A DNA stretch of 64,000 nt, taken from the NCBI GenBank assembly GCA_027924585.1, contig BSBM01000779.1, forward strand, positions 14,163,001 through 14,227,000, read 5' to 3'. Shown piece by piece: positions 47,381-60,013 of this stretch. The notes beneath the pieces are model-generated. The model was given only the letters and a program-made list of their open reading frames with translations, was not told where the DNA came from and did no database searches. Origin of the DNA: Larix kaempferi (Eukaryota > Streptophyta > Pinopsida > Pinales > Pinaceae). The stretch's first letter is position 1, and every line of letters starts with the position of its first letter. Position numbers and translations under genes: made by a program.

Positions 47381-48595
47381 GCAGGTCCTCAAGCAAAGAA
47401 AATGGTGCTAGAATGGAAGGAACAAGACCACTAACTGGAGCATTTGGAAGGATTAAATGATGCCAATATAATGTTGGCACTTCACGAATGTGGATTACTC
47501 TAAATATGAGGGCCGAAGTGCATTTGTTGGGGTATTTAGCGGACATGTGGGATCCCAATGAACAGTATTTCTGAGTAGGGACCCACATCCTTACCCTTGA
47601 GATAGATGACATTTTTTTTTTGACCGGGATTTTGAGAAGAGAGGCTTGAGCCATGATTACTGGATAGAGAGGAGGTGATAGCAATACATATGAACTCATC
47701 ACCCAGTATTGTGAGCCTGAGACTAGGAAGTCTGCTGGGAAGATCCCAATTGCACAAGTTCGTATTCTACCATTGAGGATTGTGCTCTTCACAGTGGTTT
47801 AAGTAACGGGTACTAAGTCCCACGACCAGGAAACGAGGTCTCAGATGTTATGTTCCATAGAATGCATGGAACATATTGTATGTAATTAGTGTGAGAGCCT
47901 CCTAAGCATCATGAAAGATCAACTGAACAAGTGTCAGATAGCTAGAACTAAACAATTTTGTTATGGGTCTATCTTGGTATCCTACTTTATGGAGCGGGTT
48001 CCTCACTTTCGTCCTCATCATATAGAGATAGATAGCCCCAATCTGCGGGATCTAGGCATGCGGAGGTGGACTGAGTTGTTTGGACGTCATGGTGGTATAA
48101 TCCATAGTTATGGTTTGACTTTCTTCCGATGGATGCATAGGTTTCTTCTTATGGTAAAGGATTATGCCTATGTAGGAATGGATTTCAGACAAGATCCCAA
48201 CTTGGCGCTACTAGAGGGGTAAATCTGGTGCGACATAGGTAAGAAAAGATATTCATGCTCTTTCAAGTGTTTATGTATTTTTTTAATATATCATTTTTTT
48301 GGTGTACTAAGACTTCTTATGTTTTACTAATGCATATGTGATGCCACTTAGAGCTTCCCCTATACAGCGGCGAGGAGAGGGTAAGGTCATTTCTTCTCAC
48401 GACTGAGAAGCAATCAACATACTCATGGAGACAGAGGAGAACTTAAAGAGGTTGACTGCTGACATTCCACACTTGTCGCTGGATGATATTCCTCGACACT
48501 ATTAGTTTCATACAGTGGGATTTTTTACGAGTATCGGGCGTCTCCTCCATCGGGTAGCTCGGGCGGTGATATGTTATCACGAGCGCCATGACTAG
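47381..48595 (+). pseudogene. Antisense extra gene related to the plant mobile domain (PMD) family
   Basis: Plus strand, opposite to gag-pol. Frames can be followed through TFGRI-like start text near 47,440, the LHECGLL region, ILTLEIDDIFFLTG (about 47,590-47,630), EPETRKSAGKIPIAQVRILP (about 47,710-47,770), ETRSQML...MEHIV (about 47,830-47,880), then the open stretch 47,911-48,222: KQFCYGSILVSYFMERVPHF, RRWTELFGRHGG, YAYVGMDFRQDP. A GT-AG intron is likely from 48,236 to 48,351, followed by an exon with PHLSLDDIPRHY and RVARAVICYHERHD. PMD-like proteins occur both as plant nuclear proteins and as extra ORFs in Ty3/gypsy elements. Stops and shifts upstream of 47,900 show decay. Confidence 0.68.
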
Positions 48596-48889
48596 CCCCA
48601 TTATCTATATGTACTGATGTACTAAAAGCCATGAGCTTCAGAATTTTTCCATGATGATGTACTGAAAAATACGACATTCAGATTTTCCCATGATGATGTA
48701 ATGAAAGCTATGAGCTTCAGATTTTGTCTTACTACTCATTTGTGGAACTTTTATCATACTTAATATAAAAAGCGGTTTTATATACAATGTGTGTATGGCG
48801 AGTATGTACCTCATATATGTTTCTTATGTATGAATAATTTACATGTTATGCTTGTTAACAAAATTTTTAAGAATGAGATGTACCAATCT

Positions 48890-49308
48890 AAAATGAAATT
48901 GGAAAAAGAATCAGGAACCATATTCATATGTCTCAGAATATGTACGTATTGAACTAGCTCAAAATACCTCTCCAAGAGACGTACTCATCAGAAAAGACAA
49001 AGTAGTGTAGGGTTGGCATAGACTCGGTTTAGATGGGAGAACACCAGTTGGGAATCCAAATAGATGACAATGTGGTCCACACCAAGGGAAGATGCATCAG
49101 TTAAAAATCCAATCACCGCGTGATACTTGGCGATGTTATTAGTTACAGGACCTAGGAAAGTTCCTCCTGATTTTATAAGTTCGTCGACAGGGGAATAGAG
49201 TACCCAAGCTGCCGAGGTGAATTTTTGAGTATGTCGGTTAGCACAGTCTGTAAATCCTGAATAGGTTTTCATCTGTGCATTTAAGAAAAACATGGTATAA
49301 GCAATCAT
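48890..49308 (-). pseudogene. Second, archaeal-like RNase H (aRH) located after integrase
   Basis: Minus strand: YSGFTDCANRHTQKFTSAAW, KSGGTFLGPVTNNIAKYHAV, IGFLTDASSLGVDHIVIYLD and SQLVFSHLNRVY. The D (FTD), E-position (NIAKYHAV, where NIAEYHAV is expected; the catalytic Glu is Lys) and D (YLDSQLV) mark an RNase H fold of the dual-RNase-H Tat lineage. It is encoded downstream of integrase, separate from the RNase H at 50.6-51.2 kb. The altered Glu should abolish activity. Confidence 0.82.
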
Positions 49309-49499
49309 GATGGAGATGAGGCCCTAATTTATGAAAAGAAAACTTCACACTGTATTAGACATACATCATATACAAAGTGTATAAGGTATCTATGTAGGAT
49401 TTCTCTAAGCATAGTACCTCTTGTGGTAGAGACCATTTCTAGGCTCCCCCAAGGGTGTCCCATCATAGCTAACTAACTCATAGGCCCCTTTTTATAAAA

Positions 49500-50460
49500 A
49501 ATGTTTCATGATTTAGGGCCCATGTCACATGGAATCGAACCTACATGCTCCCAGTTTGTCATTTTTTGGTCATATGTCAAGACCAGATCACCTTCATTGA
49601 ATATGCGAGGTTCAACAGACTTGTGGTATCGGGATTTGATGCACTTCTTATGTGCTTCATTAGAAAGAGCATCATCACGATGGGTTTGGATAAATATAGG
49701 AAGCATTCCTCTTCAATCGATGTGTTTGGTAATAGTTCGACGACTAATTTCAAAGACTAGATCTCGCACTATATAGGAAATACTACTTCTAGTCCGTACA
49801 CAAATTGAAAAGGTGTGAACCTAGTAGCAGTTTTGATGGAGGTTCTATATGCCCAAAGGGATGAAAAGAGAATTAAGTGCCAATTTGATCTATGGGTCTG
49901 TACCATGCGTTCTATCATGGTTTTCAAGACCTTATTGATGGCCTCTACTTGACCATTCGCTTGGGGATAGTAGGGGGTTGAGTGTTAATGGAGAAATCCC
50001 AATTTGGTGCTCAATTAAGTTACCATTTCGTTCTAGAAATGTGATCCATGGTCTGTGAAAATGGCTCACGGAACCCCAAACCTAGCAATAACATGATTGA
50101 ACATGAAGAGTGCGACAGTTTTATTGTCTTCTTTATATGTAGGCATAGCCTCGGCTCATTTTGTGAAGTAATCAACAACAACAATAGTATCCATGCCCCC
50201 CAGCCAAGGTAGGATTACCGTGAATGAAATATATGCCCCATTTTGCAAAGGGGCCGATGGAAATAACTGGGTGTAAAGGGGTAGGATGAGTGTGCTTTTT
50301 GGAATGAAAAAATTGGCAGGTAGTACACTTCTTAACGATTTCCATGCAATATTTAAAAATGGATGGCTAGAAGTATCCAACATGTAATATCTTATGGGTG
50401 GTATCCATCCCAAAGAGGTAATTGCCACATGCCCCTAAGTGGCAGTCATTCAAAACATGC
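49500..50460 (-). pseudogene. pol: Integrase of the Tat element
   Basis: Minus strand. Zinc-binding and entry region relic at 50,280-50,460, then IVVVDYFTK (first Asp, near 50,160-50,185), ALFMFNHVIARFGVP, IFTDHGSHF (second Asp, about 50,030-50,060) and YYPQANGQVEAINKVLK (Glu, about 49,930-49,985), so the D-D-E residues survive. The C-terminal part includes MVQTHRSNWH, YRTSIKTATRFTPFQFVYG and NPDTTSLLNLAYSMKVIWS. In-frame stops and a shift separate the blocks. Confidence 0.85.
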
Positions 50461-51900
50461 TCGGCATCCTCAAGAGTCAAACATCGTCGTAAGATCAAAT
50501 CAATACCATGACGATATAGGGTGTTGCCGATGATGAGGTGATATTTAGCATGTTGACGGATACAATGGCGTTCATCGTGAGAGAGGTTAGTCCTGAAGCA
50601 TTGTGTTTAGAGATACAAGGTGATATCTCCGTACCATGGATTGGAGGTACTAATCATGAATAATGACTCATCGAGAAGAGAGTCAATGAGTTTAGAGTCT
50701 TGAACAAAATGGGGAAGATCGAAAATTAGCTCCGTGAATACTAATGAATTTTTATATTTTTCCTTTTCAAACTGTAAATCGAATTCTTGGAGAATAACGA
50801 GCCAGCACAAATATTTTCCCCCTAGTACTTGACGAGTTAAGACGTGGTACATAGGGTTTGAATCGGTGATGATAATAGTTGTATGGAGCATAATGTAATG
50901 ATGTAACTTCTGGACGATGATGATAGCTGCCAGACCCAACTTCTTGACATGTGAATAACGAGCTTCAAAGTCGAGAACACCCTTGCTAAGGTAATAAATC
51001 ACATGTTCTTGTGCATTTCTATCCTCCTGCACTAAAACCATACCAATATTTGCGGTAGAGGTAGCAATATAAAGGATATAATCCTTGGTATAATCAAGTG
51101 TTTGTAACATGGGTGCATGAGTAATGGTGTGCTTGAGATTGTCAAATGCACTTTGGGTGTAGTTGTGCAAGACAAAAGGGACATCCTTTTTTAACAACCA
51201 CATATAACCCTATGTCTTTTCCGCATAATTACAAATGAAATAGTGCAAGTAGTTTTCCTTCCCCAGCAAACTTTGAAGTTCAGTGATATCCATAGGTGGG
51301 GGTAGGGCTAGAATAGCATCTACCTTAAGGGTATCGATACATATCCGATCCTTTGAGATGATGAATCCAAGGAGACATGCAGACTGCACATAGAATATGC
51401 ATTTTTGATAATTTCGGTGGATGTTATAGCATCAAAATCTGAGGAAAATGACCATTAGGTGATCGATGTGAAAATCACGATGATTTGAATGAGATGGAAA
51501 TCATCGAGGCAAGGATCCACAAATCCTTAATATCATGAAAGGCATATGGCATGGCCCACTGGAATGTGGCGCCAACATTTTTAAGTCCAAAAGGTAATTT
51601 GTGGTATGCTAATGTACCCTATGGGTAGATGAACACAGTCTTGTGCTAGTATGCCAGGTGGATCTCACTACCGGCACAGTTGTCGATGATTTGGTCAATA
51701 AATGGGTAGGATAATTGTCCTTTGGACAAGCCTTATTTAGATCCCGGTAATCAAAACAGACTCTAATAGTTCCTTGTGTTTTTGTAATAGGAACGATATT
51801 AGAGACCCAATCTGTCAAGGGGATAGGATAAATGAAACCAACTTTCAATAGCTTTTCAATTTTTGCTTTAACAACCGTAGTATTTCAAGGGCATACTGGA
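50461..51900 (-). pseudogene. pol: Reverse transcriptase and RNase H of the Tat element
   Basis: Minus strand. RT: KVGFIYPIPLTDWVSNIVPI, TIRVCFDYRDLNKACPKDNY (51,690-51,845), VGATFQWAMPYAFHDIKD (about 51,530-51,585). The YxDD catalytic segment has decayed beyond reading (51,440-51,500). LLGFIISKDRI and the LPPPMDITELQSLLGK region follow. RNase H, open at 50,607-51,203: PFVLHNYTQSAFDNLKHTIT, PMLQTLDYTKDYILYIATST, MVLVQEDRNAQEHVIYYLSK and LHTTIIITDSNPMYHVLTR. Confidence 0.88.
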
Positions 51901-52159
51901 TGGAGTTTTTTCCAGACAGGTTTTGCATCAGGATAAGTTTTGATCTCATGGACAACAATAACAAGATCAATCCCAGGAATTTCTTCATAGCTCCATGTGA
52001 ATACATCGTGGAATTCTTTTAAAAGGGATGTATAAGTTTTGATTTCTTCAGAAGAATAAGTCTAGCCAATATGGATATGTTCCACAACGTTGAGTTTCGC
52101 CAAGATGTAAATGGTAGTGGTAGGCATAATGTTTTCCAAATTCCCTTCAGTACCATATC

Positions 52160-53110
52160 CTAGGTGAAAATAAGAGATTGAGGTTTGGAAATGAAATCTA
52201 GTGAAATAATAGTTTGAATTGCATTCTCTATCGTTTCTAAAGGAGGGAGGAAGGACGATCGATGGTGATGGTCTTCCCATGGAATCTCATCCAAGATCAT
52301 AATCTCTATGATAGATTCATCAGAGAGAAATGTCAGAAGGAGATGATCCAGTGATGGCAAGGATAAGTTCAACCAAGATGATAGAGAACATGGGTCTGAA
52401 GCCACTAGGTAATGGTAATTAGGTGAATTAGATACTGATTGGATGGCATCATAAGTAGCCTTAGGTTGAATGAGAGGCATCTGATCTCTAATCAAATCAG
52501 TGTCACTATAATCGGGAACAATCCAAGGGTCCACTGAGTTGGAGGAATATGGGGTCATGGATGGGATCACGTTCACCGTGGCAACTTGTGATGGGAGATC
52601 ATATGTTTGAAAGACTCCCATCAGGGATGAGGCTTTAAGGAGTCCTACTGCCACACTCTCATATATTTGCAAAGAGTGCCCTAAAAGAGGGGCATTATTT
52701 ATAGGATGATTTGTGGTGTCTAGTGTAAAAAATCCTAATTGGTTGATAGTGACAATTTTCCCTTGATGGGAAAATTGCACAATGCAGAAGACGGAAGATG
52801 TGATCGCATTCATAGCGTAAAACCAATTTTGACCAAGAAATAAGTTGTAATCTAATGGTGTTGCAACTACTTCCATGTTAATGGAAATAATTTCTCCTCC
52901 TAATTCAACAGTTAAGGATTGTAAAATATTGTTTGGTTGTAATGCACATCTATCAAATTATTTTAGAGTGGTAGGGGAACGGTTCATTTCAAGAGAGACA
53001 ATGGCTCTCTAGCAGGACAAGGACATTACAGAAGTAGAGGATACTTTGTATAAAATAGTACGGTGGATATTTTTCACAGCGACATTGGTAATTATTTGGA
53101 ATGCTAGTTG
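52160..53110 (-). pseudogene. pol: Protease and following linker of the Tat element
   Basis: Minus strand. The active-site region reads YKVSSTSVMSLSC (about 53,010-53,055), where the clade has an Asp-Glu-Gly-Ala-Ser type motif, so the catalytic Asp is lost. NRSPTTLK and VELGGEIISINMEVVATPLD follow, then an open 238-codon frame (52,160-52,876) starting VVATPLDYNLFLGQNWFYAM, the usual end of the Tat protease, with a long Ser/Pro-rich linker toward RT. Confidence 0.8.
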
Positions 53111-53257
53111 GTAGGAAAGCCCCAGCTTAAAGTATTCCAATATAAACATGATGTTGTTAGATGATTTGGGATCCACTGATCCAATACCAGATAGCAGAGT
53201 CTTACGCTGATTAGGACAGTTTTTTAATACTTCAAGGGTTGACAGAGTAGATGGTTC

Positions 53258-56160
53258 CTAGGCTAAATCTTCCACAATGTTGTAGTTTTGAGTAGCTTGG
53301 GAATTGGGGTTGAAAATTGCTTTTCGGATTGTGCTTTTAGGTGGATGCAATACTGCATCTGATATAGGTTTGTCTATGGTCAAAGGACCTTGTGAAGGAG
53401 GGATAGTAGATGTGGATGTGGAGGATTTTTCAGTATGACCTCCATTATATTCTTTATCGGGAACATAATCGTACATGCGTTCCCTAGTAGATAGGTTAAC
53501 CATTTCACTATGCATCATGAGAACATGAGCGGTCGTGGATGTTTCTCCTTGGGAAGGAGTTGGTTGTTGCGCAACCATCTGTTTTTTTTTTGTGGGGAAG
53601 GAGTCTGTTAAAACTGTGGGTTGAGGGTTTCCTTTTATGAACTTTTGGAATTCTTCACGAAGTGGGAATTATTTCATGAAGTGGTCATCACCGCACAATA
53701 ATTTCACGATGTGGGTTAGCCTTCTGTTTCGGTTTGGAATCAACAGAGTCTAGATTAGTTTTGTGTTTTTGCTGGTTAGAAAATTTGTTGGATTTTCCTT
53801 TGTTTTTACTCTTACCACCAGATTTCTAAGATGAAGCAGATTGGACTAAATTCACCTCCGTGGTGGGAGCAGGATTAGGTGAATGGTTGGTGTTATTACC
53901 ATCCTATGACAGAGTTGGATTTGAAACCATATGGATTTGCGATCCAATCTATTGGGTGGTAGGTTGGGTGTTAACGGAACCAATTATGCCATCGACATGT
54001 TATCCCATGGGAGGTTTCGTTGGGTCATGTGTGGGATGAGGGGCATTGGGAATTATGTCGTATAAAGTTCCATATTGAGCATAGACTAAGTCTAAGTACT
54101 AGGGACATGAAATAACTTTCTCTTATGTAACCACCCCGCCCATAGTGACATCTTTGGCTATGATAGGAAACAATGATTTGGTAAACCAATCGGCGAATAA
54201 TTGATCCAAAATGGGAGCCTTAATGAGCCAACGTATTCTCCTCCATTCGTGAATATGATCAAAAATATGAGTGGAGGTAGATTAACAGAGTGAAGTTAAA
54301 ATATTTGTGTCGGTTTCATAGCAGATTGGTTATTGGGAATGCGTAATAAAATCCATAGCCAAGGATCAAAATCTGGTGAAAGAATGTGGTGGTAATTTGA
54401 TGTACCATTTGGAGGTTGTACCGGTGAGGGTTCTTTGAAATAGCCTCAAACAGATAGAATCATCCATTAATGAGCTTGAGGAACACCACAAGTGATATGT
54501 CATTATGTGGTTTTTGGGATAGTCGTTGGGTTTTCCGTAAAACTTGGGTATGTCCAATGGCAGTTTCACAGGAATGGGAGCCCAATTCATGCCATGTTGA
54601 ATTGGATCGTTGGTCAAAAGTGATAGATCCAGTAGATCTAATGTATCCAGGAATGATAACTATTGGTTTGGTTGCGGGTACTGGTAGTATTGGTATGACA
54701 TTTGAGTACCAATAGGACCATAGATCAATTAATTGTAAGGTCCTCCCATAGAGTATTGGCCATATGGTGGGGGTCCTCCCAAGTTAGGAGGTGTACCTGA
54801 GGGCGGTCCTCTTCCCACATGAGGGAGCTTTCTGGATGGTGGGGGTGGAGGTGGAGGTGGTGGAGTTGGAGGTGGGACTGGTAGTGGGGGTGGTGGTGGG
54901 GAAGAGGGTGAGTCGTCGGCTAGAGGTCTAGCTGACAGAAAGTTATGTTGACCCCACGGGGTGTTTGTGTTTCTAGATTAAGGTACTCCAGGATAAATAT
55001 TTCCTATAGTAGTTTGATATATTTGACTCATTGCCATATGTATATTACCTGGGTATGTATAACCCCATGTGGGTTGAACCAATACAGATGCTCCCCACAT
55101 GTGATGTACCCATGAAGGTTGTGATCCCATGGCTAGTGGTGGACCTCCAGTCATATTATAAGTCATAAAAGAAGGTTTTCCTCCACTTACATTTTTTCCA
55201 CTAACTAGTGGTTAACCCTAGTTAGATTTTTTCCACTAACCAGAGGTTCCCCCCTAGTTAGGTTTTGACTACCAACTGAATTTTTCCCCGTAATTATATT
55301 TTTACGACTGACCATAGGTTTCCCTGTGGCCATATTCTGACCACTAACTAGAGGGTGGCCTCAGATCATACTTTGTCTCGAAGGTTGTGTTTCAGTCACG
55401 AAGTTAACAGTGACTGGAGGTTTCCCCCTAGTCGTTGGGGTCAAAAGAGGTCTAGAAATGAATAGATGTGAAACAAGTGGAAAAGATGGTTGGCCTAGTT
55501 TGTAGAAGGTCATGTTGGGAACATACATTCCTAGTAAAGGAAGAGTAAAATAATGCATGGGAGAATGGTGTTCGAGATTCACTACTTCCGAAGTGGACTA
55601 GAAAGGGAAACTCTGGCACCTTATCCATTCTCCAAGTATCCATAAGTGAGACACAGTATCTTGAAGTGGTCTAAAAAAATATTCGTTCGAGACAATCCTG
55701 GTAGGATGTAGAGGTGGTGGTCTCTCCACAATCGGTGGTGAACCAAAATCAGAAATAACATGTCCTAAGGAGGTTCCCCAAAATGAAGCAGTTGCAATGA
55801 AAGGAGTTGCTATCGGGTCATCTGGAGGTCGAGTAAATATCCAATCGACGGCACCAGGGTGTCCTTCAAGTGAATGGTGAAAATATGTGTCATGCGAAGG
55901 AGGTTTCTCCACCGTCACTGGTCCTATAGGATCAGTGATAGGCGAATTTAGAGAAGGATAAAAATCCCCTCCTGATTCAATAACTGGAATTCCTTCTTCG
56001 TGTGAACCAGTTGTAGTGGGTTGGTCCATATCTGTCCCTGTGTTTCCTTCCTCAAAGAGAGGATATTCAGGTGGCGAGTTTTGTATTCTGCGGGATATCC
56101 TTAAGGGTTTCTAATCCAGAATGGATGATGAAATTCGCCTCCTAAGAGTCTTCTAAAGAA
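53258..56160 (-). pseudogene. gag: Gag of the Tat element
   Basis: Minus strand. The N-terminal region begins near 56,150 (RISSSILD, stop, PLRISRRIQNSPPEYPLFEE) and runs through a long Pro/Ser/Thr-rich segment (55,361-56,029) and a polyproline-coding tract (54,838-54,903). Capsid core at 54,366-54,617: IPVKLPLDIPKFYGKPNDYP, IMTYHLWCSSSSLMDDSICL, RLFQRTLTGTTSKWYIKLPP. A Lys-rich tail follows (53,720-53,850). The stretch 53,258-53,578 ends NYNIVEDLA, the joint to protease. No CCHC knuckle was seen. Confidence 0.82.
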
Positions 56161-58163
56161 AATCACACTAAAAGTCCTACTCAAGCTAAATCCGCAAGAA
56201 AACTTATGTGACAGGTGGGATAAGGAGTTGGATCCTCATAAGAGTGTCAAGTCGTTGCAACTCACGATATACCGCAGGGTCCAATAGTAATACTCAAACC
56301 AATATTTCAGAGCACTAACCAGTGAGTATTAGGACCATACCCCTGATCGTATTACCCGACTAACTAACATTACGTGCATAGTAGCTCCCCAAGTGTTGTT
56401 CTCGATGTATTGAAATGTCAACAATATGGCCAATGGTTGAATCAGATGGTTTCAAGATCCTAGTAGGGTCTCCAGCTAGTGGGGTCTTCCGATATACGCA
56501 AGGTATGTGGGAGCTCCAATTTGTAGTAGTGTTGGCTAATGCACATCCGTTTGAAAAGAGCCTTCCTATATACCGTCGAGTACATAAAATACCTTGCTAT
56601 ATACCCTTAGGTACATGGAAGGTAGTTCGATATACCAACTAGTATGTGGAAGAACTGCAAGCCCTTGGATGCAATACAGGAAAACAACGACAACTGCTCT
56701 CCTTAAATACATAGGAACATGTCTCTAACCTATCACACGAGTTTCTAAATATTTGAACTTAGACTAGAACTTGATTTTATCTTGTATGGTTAAGTGGATG
56801 CATAAAGTGTAGACTCAAACCAATATGCATGAATAAGATAAATGAGATGCAAGTGTTTTATTTTTTGATGAAAATTATCTAAGGAAAGGAGATATATATT
56901 TCTTCTTTTGTTGAAACAATCAAAATCTACCCCGAAACATAATACTATCCTTTCACATTTCTTCTTAACCAAATCCAAATGACATAAGCAAGTAACACTC
57001 TTTCAATCAAATCCAATGATATCAAAAATAACACCAAAGCAAAAAAAAATCTTTTTGTTTTTTTCAAAAGAGATTTGACGATGCAAATCAAAAATAAAAG
57101 AACAATGGAGTCTTTTAACTTGCAAAGCAACTCAATTTCGAAAAAAGAATCAAAGAGTTAAAAGAACGATTTAAGAGATCTTCAGAACATTCACTAATGG
57201 TAAAAAAATGCTTGAAAATATATGGAATTTATGATCAATATAAGAATTCTTCTTTTTTTCAAATATTTTTCAAGGATCAAAAGGAAGAAAGCATGTAAAA
57301 TTCTTAGCTCTTTGAAGTTTTTCAAACAATTATTGAAGATCCAAAAGATGTATCTTCTCAGCAAATCAAAGCACTATGCTCCAAAGATGAAGAGGATGAA
57401 AACCCAATTCCTTTTAACACTATGCTCAATTAGATTCAAATATGAATCTACTCACTTTAAAAGAGTTCTGTAAATTTTGAGTTCTGTAAATTTTGGAAAC
57501 AAAAAGTATCCACTCAAGCAATCAATCTCAAATCATACAACAATCCAAACAAAACTTACACTAGCAAGATTTGGTACAACAACACACTTTCAGAGGTTTC
57601 AAGAATTAAAATGGGGCATATTAGAGGCTCCTACATGTCTACAAGGCTAGTCATGCTTTCAAGAGAACAAACTCACTCAAATCAAAGCAAGTAACCACTT
57701 GACTATAAAGACTCAACAAGAAAGCACACTACTCCAAATTTCAAGAATAAAAGTAGAAATAGAGATATTATGGGGAAAATACAAACATTGACATAAACTT
57801 AGAAGATGACTAGGTCCAGGTCTGAGGAGGGATAAAGACCTAACTAAAAAAATTTTGCAATGCGACGCAGTCTGTCAGTACAACAAAGCACGTCTTTGTT
57901 GGTTGATGCAGTCTAATAGACTACCCAGACACATCGATGGTGCACTATAGCTCAAACATAAAGCATGTCAAGCTTCCAAAAGCGATATTTTTCAAAAATG
58001 AAAGCTACAACACCCCTAAATTCAACAAATTTGAGTGGACCTAGGGTGCCAAGAGTAATCTGGATGACCCAATAACTCTATAAAATCATATCCAAATCAA
58101 AAAGTGACATGATCTAAGAAAACTCCAAGCAAAGAAAAATAAATAGATCTAGGCAACAAAGTC
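56161..58163 (-). other. 5' leader of the Tat element
   Basis: About 2 kb between primer site and gag (minus strand) with no supported coding frame. AT-rich and A-rich stretches at 56,930-57,260. It contains CGACGCAGTCTGTCAG-like words also present in the LTR. Confidence 0.6.
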
Positions 58164-58181
58164 CCCAGTATGGTTGCCAAT
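58164..58181 (-). promoter_or_regulatory. Primer-binding site of the Tat element (not Met-type)
   Basis: On the minus strand TTGGCAACCATACTGGGGAC follows the LTR end (CTGGAAAACA) after a few bases. It starts with the required TGG but differs from the TGGTATCAGAG site of the other elements here. The TGGCGACTCTGCTGGGGA-like site I recall for Ogre/Tat elements (tRNA-Arg type) is the nearest pattern. Confidence 0.6.
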
Positions 58182-58183
58182 TT

Positions 58184-59169
58184 TGTTTTCCAGATTAGTC
58201 CGCAAAAGTGGACATAAGCTGACATCCCTAGTTTAATTACTAAACTAGAACAAAACAAGCAATCATACATACATTTCCCTAACTTGATCCAATCACAAAT
58301 TGAAAGATATAAGACATATCTTCAGCTATGAATTGTCTTCAACGGTCCAATGCTTCGGCAAGCTTTATCATCCACTTATAAGAAGTACCTACAAAACATG
58401 TAATCCAAGCAATGCAAGAAGAAAACTAGATCTAGGATTAGATTAAGCTATATATATGACCAAGGAGATATACAATAAATGAACAACAAACCATTTATGG
58501 GAAATGAAATGCAGTATTGTATTAACAGAAATGGTAAAGAGTACAACCACTTAAGCCTTGGTGTCGTATCTCTTCTCTAATGGCTTCCTCTTTTCTCCAA
58601 GATGTCACTTCAATGAAGGAAGGATAAGGATCCAAAGTCTATCACTCCTAGTGTAATTTCTCTAGCATAACCCTATCCTCAATTCCTCCCCCCCCCTCAC
58701 CTATGACCAAGCCTTGAATTTATAGGAAAATATGGATTGGGGAGATATGAGATCTTTTGGGATAATGGATGAAATCTTATCCCAACAAGTGAGGAATTCG
58801 ACTGAGATCCTAGCAAATAGGGATGGGATCTCATCTAGATAAGATTTGGTTCTAGAGACTTCTCGAAAACCTCGTTTTCTACCCGTACAGACATCGACAT
58901 GACTTGGACATAGAGAAAAGTGTTCCAAATGAGCTCGATGCAAGTTGATGTGAAGGAAATTTGTGTCATCGACGCAGGTTGACAGTAGAGAAAAGCGCAT
59001 CGATGGATATTGACACGTGTTGCTAATGAAGAAAAGCACATCGAAGTCACAAAAAATTTGATTGCAGGAAAATAAGAGTTAAGGATCATTCAACATGGAT
59101 GTGGCTTTAGGGATGGTGGCAAGATGTAGTCACATGGTCTTGCATAATTGACAAAAATTATGTGTAACA
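58184..59169 (-). repeat. 5' LTR of the Tat element (right copy)
   Basis: 986 bp, TGTTTTCCAGATTAG to TTATGTGTAACA on the plus strand, aligned over its length with 44,111-45,095. Confidence 0.92.
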
Positions 59170-59174
59170 AGTCT

Positions 59175-59455
59175 TTAACTTTCATTGTGTATGCAATAAA
59201 ATAGTTTAGTTATGGGCTCAATCTGAGGTTGCAGAATTTGATTTTGTGGCTGAATGAATTTTGGGTTAACAGATGAACACAAAGAGGTAGAAGACACACT
59301 GTAATGTGAATGTGTAGAGATATTAGAGAGAACATGTGAATATTTTTTTGGGTAAATTAGATAAATCGACAAGTCCATATCAAAAGATAGAATTCAACAA
59401 CAAACAATTTATGAAGTCGCGGACCTAAATATATTATAAATTGAATTAGATACTA
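59175..59455. other. Unassigned DNA right of the Tat element
   Basis: No coding frame or repeat supported. It should be the continuation of the DNA left of 44,106 before the Tat insertion, perhaps CACTA interior. Confidence 0.35.
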
Positions 59456-59995
59456 CGGAGGGTTAACATTGGACATAGGGATGGTCTGTGGAAATTTCAA
59501 ATAGTTTCGACGTATTGAACCCAAGGTAACATCGAACATCATACATCGAACATTGGGATGTTCTGTGGAAAGTTCGGAAGAGCAGTTTTAACGTATTGAA
59601 CTCGAGGTGACATTGTACATCGGACATCAAACATTGGGATGGTCTGTGGAAATTTCAGATAAATAGTGTCGACCTGAGGTAAATTCAGACATCAAAATAG
59701 TGACGTCGGGTTAAAAGAAGATATATCTAAATAGAAACATATGACATGAAAACAACGAAATTGTTACAGAAACATCAGACATTACAATAGATATGTCTGG
59801 ATAGAAGCATAAATATTTGAATAGAAACATCCTACATCGAAACAACGACATCAAGACAAAAACATTGGACATTAGAACACCAAAGTTGGGATACAAACAA
59901 AGATATCTAAACATGAACATCTGACACAATGACATTGAGACAAAAAATCGGACATCAAAATAGTGACATCGGAACATAAATATGTTAGAATAGTG
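59456..59995. repeat. Two adjoining degenerate minisatellites
   Basis: At 59,460-59,690 three units of about 85 bp share TTGGGATGGTCTGTGGAAATTT and the following TCGACGTATTGAACYYRAGGT. At 59,690-59,990 about eight short units of 30-36 bp are built on GACATCRAAACARYGACATC and AGAAACAT. The second array leaves an 88-codon minus-strand frame of Phe/Cys/Met/Ser repeats that is a repeat artefact. Confidence 0.75.
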
Positions 59996-60013
59996 TGGCA
60001 GGGTGGTATAAGG

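Larger units (their letters stand above)
44106..59174 (-). mobile_element. Tat-lineage Ty3/gypsy retrotransposon, minus strand, with extra antisense gene
   Basis: LTRs at 44,111-45,095 and 58,184-59,169 are flanked by GGTCT and AGTCT (four of five bases). Read right to left: primer site, 2-kb leader, proline-rich gag, PR, RT, RNase H, integrase, a second RNase H, a spacer carrying a plus-strand PMD-like gene, purine tract, 3' LTR. RT text FIYPIPLTDWVSNIVPI and CFDYRDLNKACPKDNYPT is diagnostic of the Tat clade. The coding parts have scattered stops and altered catalytic residues, so it is dead. LTR divergence is under a tenth by eye. Confidence 0.9.

Noticed and set aside
59711-59977. 88-codon minus-strand frame rich in Phe, Cys, Met and Ser
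   Set aside because: It is produced by the ACATC minisatellite; residues follow the repeat period and no domain is present.
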